From contig NZ_ONER01000100.1 in NCBI RefSeq assembly GCF_900316895.1, positions 1 to 5,373 of the forward strand: 5,373 nt of DNA. The letters are read 5' to 3'. A program made the position numbers and the translations under genes. Source of the DNA: an uncultured Methanobrevibacter sp. (GTDB taxonomy: Archaea; Methanobacteriota; Methanobacteria; Methanobacteriales; Methanobacteriaceae). Under the pieces are notes generated by a model. It searched no databases. It was not told the DNA's origin and saw only the letters and a list, made by a program, of their open reading frames with translations. Below are positions 1 to 5,373 of this stretch, piece after piece (the first letter of the stretch is position 1; each line of letters starts with the position of its first letter).

Positions 1-380
1 CATTAATATCAATGAGGTAAATCCTATTGCATATAAATCGTCTGTAACACCAAATTGATCTGTTTTTGCAAGGTCTGTTGCGATTTCGAAGAGTTTTTCT
101 TCTATTTCGTTTTCAGGTTTTATGTTTTCCAGGTCTAGTTTTGGTTCTGGGAGTGCTTTTAGGTCGGTTTTTCCGTTTGGTGTTTGTGGCATTTCATCCA
201 GTTGCATGTATGCGGTAGGAATCATGTACTTGGTTAATTTGTCTTTCAAGAAATCTTTTAAATCTGAAGTGTCTATTTCTTCTTCTGCGGTGTAGTATGC
301 ACATAAGTGATCATTATTGTTTATTTCTTTAATTACTACAACCGTTTGTTTTATTGATGGGTATTTGTTGATGTTGGTTT

Positions 381-438
381 CGATTTCTCCGATTTCTATT
401 CTCAGTCCTCTGAGTTTGATTTGGTTGTCGATTCTTCC
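381..438. repeat. Intragenic repeat, copy in module 2 (A8 motif of A2)
   Basis: This 58-base stretch encodes the A8 core of A2 and matches 3244-3301, the A8 core of A1, at 54 of 58 positions by direct reading, in the same orientation. The copies are 2863 bases apart, about one module. The match is much closer at the DNA level than most of the paired modules, so it is a candidate site for gene conversion or unequal exchange between modules. Confidence 0.8.
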
Positions 439-619
439 GAGGATTTCTATTTCTCCATCAGGTCTTGATATCGCATAGTCTCCGCTTCTGTAGTATGGGA
501 TGTCTCCAATTTTTAGGAATGCCTCCTGGGTTTTGTCTGGCATGTTGTAGTATCCTTTTCCCACTCCTGTTCCTCCGATGTAGAGTTCTCCCATTACTCC
601 GTGTGGCAGTAGTTTTCCA

Positions 620-3600
620 TCAATATCGCGAACATCGTTCGTATACTTTGGTTGAGAATTGTTCTCCTCCAAGCAATAGGCATTTTAGGCAGCTGATTGC
701 TTTGCAGAACTCCTGTACTTCAAGGTAGGATGCAAGCCTTGACGGTGTAAGATGCGCCAATTCTGGTTTTTCTTCATCGATTAGCTTGATTAGTTCTGGG
801 ATGTTTTTGATTTGTGTGTCATTTGCAAGTATTAGTTTTATTCCGTTTGCGAGTGATGTTAGTATGTCGTCAACTGACACGTCAAAGGATATTGTTGCAA
901 GACATAATATGCTGTTGTATTGTGATTTTGGGTTTTGCACTTGGTTTGCGATGTTTTCGTGTGAAATCATTACTCCTTTTGGATTTCCTGTTGATCCTGA
1001 TGTGTAAATCATGTATGCCAAATCATCTGGTGATATTTCAACGTCAGGGTTTTCAGTGTTTGTTTCTTTGAGTAATTCTTTAACATTCAATGAATTGTCA
1101 TTTTCATCGTCTGAGATGATGTAGTCTGCTTGGCTGTTTTCATAGATATAATTTATACGGTCTTGCGGGTATTCCAAATCAATTGGGATGTATGCGCATC
1201 CAGCTTTTAAAATTCCTAAAATTGATACAATCAAATCGCTGTTTCTATGCAGCATTACCAGAACATTGCTTTTTGGAGTTACTCCTTTTTTAATAAGTGC
1301 ATTTGCAATTTTATTTGCTTTTTCATTTAATTCATATGCAGTCAAGGTCGCATCTTCTGCAACAAGTGCAATGTTGTTTGGATTTAATTTAACTTGTTTT
1401 TCAAAGCGTTTGTGAACAAATGGAGTTTCCACAGGGGTTAAAGTAGGTATTTCATAATTTTTATTCAATTCAATGTCATTGATATGTAATTGATCAATAT
1501 CTGTCTCAATGAATTGGGTCATGGTATTTATAATACTATTTAAAAATATTTTGATATACTGTTCAGTGTATAATTGGTCGTTATATACTAGATGAAGTTC
1601 AATGTTGTCTTCAGATTCGTTAATATTGAAGGTTAGTTTATAATTGGTTTCAAGGGTTTCTAAACGGGTAATTTCATACTCTTTCCCATTCATTGTGATA
1701 ACGCTTTCATCAAAATTGTTGTAAGTATACAGGAATTCAGGTTTTAACTTGAATTCTTCTGAAATTTTGGTGTATGGATAATCTAAATGTTTAAGGGTTT
1801 CTTTCCAAATATTATCAGTTTGACTTAACAATTGTCTTAGGGTAATGCTTCTATCTTCATTAATTGAGACTATTGGAAGTGTTTTAACTAAAAATGCTTG
1901 TGTGTTGAAGTAATTTGAGTTTGACCTACCATTAAAAATGGTTGTTATCAATGTTTTGTCTGAAAATGTATATTTATTCAAGTTTAATATGGTACTTGCC
2001 ATAAATAGGACATTTGGACTTATCCTTTCATCTGCGCAGAATTTTCTAATGGTCTCTGGATTAATATTTTTTGATATTGATTTCAGATTTCCATAATCGG
2101 GATTTCCATTCAAATTAGGTGTTAGGATAGTTGAATCAACTTCCTGAGTCAATATGTCATGGAAATATTTTTCAGATTCAATGTATTGCTCACTGTTTTC
2201 ATTTTCTTTTTCAATCAATGCATGGATATATCCGTCAATTGTTTCTTTTTCAATTTCATTGCCTTCATATGCATTGGAAATGCTTCTGAAAAGCATATTT
2301 ACAGATGCACCGTCTGTAATTATGTGGTGCATGTCAAAGAATAGGATGATTTCATCATCAGTTTCATATATTTTTGCTCTAAATAGCTGTCCGCCCAATA
2401 ACTTAAATTTCTTGAAATTGAGATTATAAATCTCTTCCTCGCTGATGGTTGGCACTTCAACAATAGGAATCTCTTCTATTTCAATTGAATCATCACGTTT
2501 GTGCATCAGTTGATCCCCATGCATGACAATTCTAGTTTTTAGATATGGATAGGATTCAATGGTTTTAATAAGTGATTCCCTTAATTTGTTAGCATCGATT
2601 GACTTGTCGAATCTGATAAGACAAGGTAAATTATATTGTGGCTCATCAGGATTTTGAGCGCATTCATAATAAACTCCTAACTGATTTGCAGTTAATGGAA
2701 TATATTTTGAATTTTTTGAAGATTCAATAATCTTAGCCAGTTCATCGGAATCCTCTTGGGCATTGTCTATTTCATTTGCAATGTTTCTGATAGTCGGATC
2801 ATCGATTAATTTGGAAATGTTTAAATTAACGTTAGTTTGTTCAAAAATAACTGCATTCAATTTCATTAAGGTTAAAGATGTGAATCCCACAGCGTATAAG
2901 TCATCAGTCACACCAAATTCTGCAGATTCAATAACGGATGATGCCATATTGAACAACATTTCCTCAGTCTCAGTTTCTGGTGAAACTAATTCCAGATTTA
3001 GTACAGGCTTTGGGAGTTTTCTAACTAATATTTTTCCATTTGGAGTTCTAGGCATATCCTCCAGCTGCATGAATACTGTTGGAACCATATATTGGGTTAA
3101 TCTGTCCTGCAAGTATTTTTTCAGTTCATTAGTGTTAATTTGTTCTTTTGCAGTGAAATATGCGCATAGATGGTCGTTATTGTTAATTTTTCTAACGGTT
3201 ACTGCGGTTTGAGTTATATTTGGGAAGTTCATGATGTTTGATTCGATTTCTCCAATCTCTATTCTCAGTCCTCTGAGTTTTATTTGATTGTCGATTCTTC
3301 CTTTTGAAATTAGTTTGCCGTTTGGACCTTCAACTCCAAAGTCCCCAGTTCTATAAAATGGTATGTTATTTATGGTCAGGAATGACTTTTTGGTTTCATC
3401 ATCTAAATTATAATATCCTTTTGAGACTCCACAGCCTCCAACGTAAATTTCACCCATTACTCCTGCGGGGAGAAGTTTTCCATCAATGTCTCTTATTTCT
3501 GTTATTACATTGAATGGGGAGGTACCTATTGTTAATTCTTCATTCGTGCCGGTAGCTTTTTCAAGAGCTCCAAATCCGGTTATTTCTGTTGTTCCATAAA

Positions 3601-5125
3601 TTGCGTAAATGTCCATATCGTTGGCCAGCAGGATAGGTAGAATGTCATTTGAAACTTTTTCCCCGCCCATGGCGATATGATTTATTGAAGAAAGCGCTTT
3701 TACAAATGGTTCATATTCAAAATATTGCTTGAGGCGTGAAGGTGTTGTAAATGTAAATGCATCAGGCTTTTCTTTCTGCATCAACTGGACTAATGACTCT
3801 AAATTTTTAACTTCATTATCATTAGCAAGCACTATTGTGTTTCCAAATTGCAGGGGTTGGAAATCGGCGAAAAATGCCACGAATGCCACTGTTGTGACTG
3901 CGAGGTTTTTATTGATTTTTGTGTATGCCTCGTATACAATGTTGTCTGGGTCTTCAGTAGCTGAGGTTGCCATATTCCTATGGGTTCCCATTACTCCTTT
4001 TGGCAGGCCTGTTGAACCGGAAGTGTAGAGGATAAACGCTAAATCATTTGGTGAAATGTCAACGTTCGGATTGTCATCATTTTCTTCATTAAGCAATTCG
4101 TTAATGTCAATTGAATTTTCCATATCACTATTTTCAGCAAGAATATAGTCTGCTTGGCTGTTTTGGTAGATGTAAGCTATCCTTTCTTTTGGAAATGCCA
4201 AGTCAATTGGGATATAAGCACAACCTGCCTTTAAAACACCTAAAATTGCAGCTATCATGTTACTGTTTCTTGGAAACATTATCAATACATTGCTTTTGGG
4301 TTTTATTCCTTTATTGAGAAGTCCATTGGCAACTTTATTGGCCTTCTTGTTAAGCTCGCTGTAAGTTAATCTTTCACCGTTTGAAATGAGCGCAATGTTG
4401 TCAGGGTTTTTTTCCACTTGTTTTTCAAAGCGTTTGTGGAAAAATGGTGTTTTTATTTCCTTGAATGGGGATGTTTCTTGTTCCTTTACAAGATAAATAT
4501 CGGATAAAGTTAATTTGGAAATGTCTCCTGATAAAAATTGATTTAGGATTGTTTCAATACTTTTTAAGAATGAATTGATGTAGTCTTTGGAATATAACTG
4601 ATCATTATATGAGGAAGATAATATGAATTTTTCATCGTTTTCTTTTATGCTTAGGTAAAATTCATATTTATATTTAAAGGAATCGTAATCTAAGTCTTTA
4701 TTGAAAGCGTAATAAAATTTAGGGTCGAAACTGTATTCCTTAATTAGTTCATCGACGGGGAAATTAATGTATTTTAGGTTTTCTTTATAGTCATTTTCAA
4801 TTTTCAATAGGTAATCTTTAATGGAAATTTTCCTGTTTTCAAAGTTAGTTGTGAAAATTGTATTATTTTCATGGAAAATCAAATTCTTATTGGTGAAATT
4901 AAATTTGTTCAATGCAAGTGCAGTACTGGCTAAAAAAAGAACATTTTCAGATATTGAATTCTGTTTACAAAACTCTTCAATATTATTTTTACTTATTGTT
5001 AATTCATTTTTTTTTAATTCAGGTTTCTCAGTTCCGTTTAAATCCGGAGTTAGTGCAGTTGATTCTTCAAAATCTTTAACCAATCTTAAAAAGTATTTGT
5101 TGTAATTTATGTTTTTATCAATCAT
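620..5125 (-). CDS. Nonribosomal peptide synthetase, N-terminal part (half-C, A1, T1, C2, broken A2)
   Basis: Cytoplasmic multimodular enzyme that adenylates acids, tethers them to phosphopantetheine and condenses them into a peptide. This frame gives 1501 residues. Domains: C-terminal half of a condensation domain (about 1-225, no HHxxxDG); A1 (about 226-715) with YTSGSTGLPKG at 367-377, YGTTE 510-514, YRTGD 591-595, RGLRIEIGEIE 618-628 and Lys698 in PNGK; carrier T1 with GFTSL, Ser750; condensation domain C2 (about 805-1225) with LTANQLGVYY at 811-820 and HHIITDG at 933-939; A2 from about 1226 with YTSGSTGNPKG at 1374-1384 and FDVSVDD at 1414-1420. A2 stops abnormally after GGEQFSTKVYE; the last few residues are out of frame, and the rest of A2 lies in another frame from about 645 leftward. 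The ATG at 5123-5125 follows AGGGG with a 7-nt spacer, and there is no room upstream for a missing half domain. Family assignment is certain; the product is unknown. The allele as read is a likely pseudogene or an assembly error. Confidence 0.93.
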   Translation of the reverse strand: MIDKNINYNKYFLRLVKDFEESTALTPDLNGTEKPELKKNELTISKNNIEEFCKQNSISENVLFLASTALALNKFNFTNKNLIFHENNTIFTTNFENRKISIKDYLLKIENDYKENLKYINFPVDELIKEYSFDPKFYYAFNKDLDYDSFKYKYEFYLSIKENDEKFILSSSYNDQLYSKDYINSFLKSIETILNQFLSGDISKLTLSDIYLVKEQETSPFKEIKTPFFHKRFEKQVEKNPDNIALISNGERLTYSELNKKANKVANGLLNKGIKPKSNVLIMFPRNSNMIAAILGVLKAGCAYIPIDLAFPKERIAYIYQNSQADYILAENSDMENSIDINELLNEENDDNPNVDISPNDLAFILYTSGSTGLPKGVMGTHRNMATSATEDPDNIVYEAYTKINKNLAVTTVAFVAFFADFQPLQFGNTIVLANDNEVKNLESLVQLMQKEKPDAFTFTTPSRLKQYFEYEPFVKALSSINHIAMGGEKVSNDILPILLANDMDIYAIYGTTEITGFGALEKATGTNEELTIGTSPFNVITEIRDIDGKLLPAGVMGEIYVGGCGVSKGYYNLDDETKKSFLTINNIPFYRTGDFGVEGPNGKLISKGRIDNQIKLRGLRIEIGEIESNIMNFPNITQTAVTVRKINNNDHLCAYFTAKEQINTNELKKYLQDRLTQYMVPTVFMQLEDMPRTPNGKILVRKLPKPVLNLELVSPETETEEMLFNMASSVIESAEFGVTDDLYAVGFTSLTLMKLNAVIFEQTNVNLNISKLIDDPTIRNIANEIDNAQEDSDELAKIIESSKNSKYIPLTANQLGVYYECAQNPDEPQYNLPCLIRFDKSIDANKLRESLIKTIESYPYLKTRIVMHGDQLMHKRDDSIEIEEIPIVEVPTISEEEIYNLNFKKFKLLGGQLFRAKIYETDDEIILFFDMHHIITDGASVNMLFRSISNAYEGNEIEKETIDGYIHALIEKENENSEQYIESEKYFHDILTQEVDSTILTPNLNGNPDYGNLKSISKNINPETIRKFCADERISPNVLFMASTILNLNKYTFSDKTLITTIFNGRSNSNYFNTQAFLVKTLPIVSINEDRSITLRQLLSQTDNIWKETLKHLDYPYTKISEEFKLKPEFLYTYNNFDESVITMNGKEYEITRLETLETNYKLTFNINESEDNIELHLVYNDQLYTEQYIKIFLNSIINTMTQFIETDIDQLHINDIELNKNYEIPTLTPVETPFVHKRFEKQVKLNPNNIALVAEDATLTAYELNEKANKIANALIKKGVTPKSNVLVMLHRNSDLIVSILGILKAGCAYIPIDLEYPQDRINYIYENSQADYIISDDENDNSLNVKELLKETNTENPDVEISPDDLAYMIYTSGSTGNPKGVMISHENIANQVQNPKSQYNSILCLATISFDVSVDDILTSLANGIKLILANDTQIKNIPELIKLIDEEKPELAHLTPSRLASYLEVQEFCKAISCLKCLLLGGEQFSTKVYERCSRY
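629..641. repeat. Short inverted repeat at the A2 break
   Basis: CGAAC-ATC-GTTCG is a perfect 5-bp inverted repeat with a 3-base centre. It sits where the upstream NRPS frame loses homology and the downstream frame gains it. It may be chance, or it may be linked to the deletion. Confidence 0.5.
3244..3301. repeat. Intragenic repeat, copy in module 1 (A8 motif of A1)
   Basis: Partner of 381-438, differing by four substitutions and no gaps. It encodes the conserved RIDNQIKLRG and RIEIGEIE part of A1. Shorter exact matches between modules also exist, for example TAGTCTGCTTGGCTGTTTT (in the A2 core near 1121 and the A1 core near 4146) and the segment coding HKRFEKQV (near 1391 and 4419). Confidence 0.8.
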
Positions 5126-5132
5126 ATTATAT

Positions 5133-5137
5133 CCCCT
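5133..5137 (-). promoter_or_regulatory. Ribosome binding site of the NRPS
   Basis: The minus strand reads AGGGG, then seven A/T bases, then ATG (5125-5123). It is the only G-rich stretch in the NRPS leader and supports this start, although it is an imperfect match to the archaeal AGGAGGTGA consensus. Confidence 0.6.
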
Positions 5138-5168
5138 GTTATAATAATATATAATCTATTTATTATTT

Positions 5169-5177
5169 TAATATAAA
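5169..5177 (-). promoter_or_regulatory. Candidate archaeal box A (TATA element) for the NRPS
   Basis: The minus strand reads TTTATATTA, close to the methanogen TATA-box consensus, with A/T-rich, A-run DNA upstream as expected for a BRE. It is centred about 48 nt from the NRPS ATG. Initiation some 25 nt downstream (near 5148) would leave a short leader of about 20-25 nt holding the ribosome binding site. The surrounding DNA is almost all A/T, so neighbouring positions could serve as well. Confidence 0.45.
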
Positions 5178-5209
5178 TATATTATTTTTTTTAAAGAGTT
5201 GAAAAAATC

Positions 5210-5218
5210 TTTATTAAT
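5210..5218 (+). promoter_or_regulatory. Candidate archaeal box A for the Nnr-like gene
   Basis: The plus strand has TTTATTAAT (CTTTATTAATG in context) directly after GAAAAAATC, which resembles a BRE followed by a TATA box. Initiation about 25 nt downstream would fall near 5240 and give a leader of about 30 nt before the ATG at 5270. This is chosen by spacing and resemblance only. Confidence 0.4.
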
Positions 5219-5254
5219 GTTAAAATCCATACAAAATATTGTTTTAGAGAGTAA

Positions 5255-5259
5255 AGGTG
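5255..5259 (+). promoter_or_regulatory. Ribosome binding site of the Nnr-like gene
   Basis: AGGTG within AAAGGTGTGAG matches the right half of the consensus AGGAGGTGA and lies 10 nt before the ATG at 5270. It supports that start. Confidence 0.6.
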
Positions 5260-5269
5260 TGAGATAATT

Positions 5270-5373
5270 ATGAGACCCATTGATATGATGGTTACGGATT
5301 ATAATTGTGAATATTTAGGTTTGTCCAGATTGTGTTTGATGGAATCTGCCGGAAAATCTCTTGCAGAGGAAGT
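5270..5373 (+). CDS. nnr: NAD(P)H-hydrate epimerase / bifunctional NAD(P)H-hydrate repair enzyme (YjeF/Nnr N-terminal domain), 5' end only
   Basis: Only the first 34 codons are in the window: MRPIDMMVTDYNCEYLGL, then SRLCLMESAGKSLAEE. The pattern of an early acidic-rich helix, then Asn-x-Glu-Tyr-Leu-Gly and a LMExAG turn, is the N-terminus of the YjeF_N (NAD(P)HX epimerase) fold. In this family the LMExAG helix lies close to the nucleotide-binding pocket. The enzyme interconverts the R and S forms of damaged, hydrated NAD(P)H. In archaea it is often fused to the ADP/ATP-dependent dehydratase, but the fusion state cannot be seen here. The ATG at 5270 is preceded by AGGTG at 5255-5259 (10-nt spacer). 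It is transcribed away from the NRPS, and housekeeping cofactor repair gives no obvious functional link to it. The assignment rests on a short stretch. Confidence 0.75.
   Translation, partial: MRPIDMMVTDYNCEYLGLSRLCLMESAGKSLAEE

Larger units (their letters stand above)
1..645 (-). pseudogene. NRPS continuation: C-terminal part of A2 and start of carrier T2, out of frame with the upstream part; runs off the left edge
   Basis: This minus-strand frame is open from 684 to base 1, but homology to A1 begins only at about TNDVRDIDGK (near 642). It continues without another break through GVMGELYIGG, the A7 motif YYRSGD (near 478-495), the A8 motif GRIDNQIKLRG and RIEIGEIE (385-438), the A10 motif PNGK (Lys codon 169-171), and the carrier motif GFTSL with its Ser codon at 13-15. 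Every motif matches the same motif in module 1, so this is the 3' part of the same gene and not a separate gene. There is no convincing start codon: the first in-frame ATG (592-594) lies inside the conserved GVMGE motif. It could only be translated with the upstream part if the missing segment of about 134 nt were present. T2 is cut by the window edge, and what follows (another module, reductase or thioesterase) cannot be seen. Confidence 0.88.
5126..5269. promoter_or_regulatory. Divergent intergenic promoter region
   Basis: This 144-base spacer separates the start codons of the two divergent genes and must carry both promoters. It is extremely A/T-rich, with a T8 run at 5185-5192. I see no ORF, tRNA or stable hairpin in it. 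Archaeal box A candidates for each direction and both ribosome binding sites are listed separately. Confidence 0.7.

Noticed and set aside
1..594. Independent small gene starting at the ATG at 592-594
   Set aside because: That Met is inside the conserved GVMGE motif of the A domain, and coding homology extends upstream of it to about 642 without a start codon.
620..684. Programmed frameshift joining the two NRPS frames
   Set aside because: The two frames overlap here, but shifting alone would still lack about 44 residues including the A5 motif. A deletion explains the data better, and no slippery run is present at the switch.
1..720. Foreign or mosaic origin of the left end because of its higher GC
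   Set aside because: Lines compared by eye (541-600 and 3421-3480, the same part of A2 and A1) have nearly equal GC (28 and 29 of 60). The rise follows the Gly/Pro-rich A-domain motifs.
2763..3212. Plus-strand open frame of 149 codons
   Set aside because: It lies antisense to the conserved T1 and A1 C-terminal coding region of the NRPS, shows no recognisable motif and no good ribosome binding site. It is a shadow of the minus-strand gene, as are the other plus-strand open frames between 465 and 5105.
5185..5192. T8 run as a transcription terminator
   Set aside because: Both flanking genes start here and diverge, so no transcript is expected to end at this point. The run fits an A-rich element upstream of the NRPS TATA box on the minus strand.

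Overview
The window holds most of one large nonribosomal peptide synthetase (NRPS) gene on the minus strand (about 5125 down to base 1, running off the left edge) and the first 34 codons of a divergent plus-strand gene (5270 to the right edge) that reads as a YjeF/Nnr-type NAD(P)H-hydrate repair enzyme. The low GC, the A/T-only promoter-like elements (TTTATATTA-type box A preceded by A-rich DNA), the archaeal-looking Nnr N-terminus and the NRPS style (half condensation domain at the start, GFTSL carrier motifs, Lys/Asn/Ile-rich protein) suggest a methanogenic archaeon of the Methanobrevibacter group. From memory, that genus (e.g. M. ruminantium) is one of the few archaeal groups with NRPSs. 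This assignment is an inference from style; no search was run.

Layout, read along the NRPS from right to left: AT-rich divergent promoter region (5126-5269); C-terminal half of a condensation domain with no HHxxxDG half (about 5125-4451); adenylation domain A1 (about 4450-2981); carrier T1 (about 2974-2756, Ser codon 2876-2878); complete condensation domain C2 with HHIITDG at 2309-2329 (about 2713-1451); adenylation domain A2 (about 1450-124), broken near 629-661; start of carrier T2 (about 115-1, Ser codon 13-15). The order is therefore [half-C]-A1-T1-C2-A2*-T2-..., and the release domain lies outside the window.

The most important observation is the break in A2. The reading frame that starts at 5125 ends at 620, but clear A2 and T2 coding resumes in another minus-strand frame from about 645 to 1. 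Compared with A1 of the same protein, about 134 nt (A5 region, YGxTE) are missing exactly there. The missing length is 2 mod 3, so one deletion explains both the lost motif and the frameshift. Either the gene is a pseudogene in this strain or the assembly dropped sequence. A1 also lacks the substrate-binding Asp expected for alpha-amino acids, and the first condensation domain is only a half domain, so the first building block may be unusual. The two genes share an intergenic region but are not evidently related in function.
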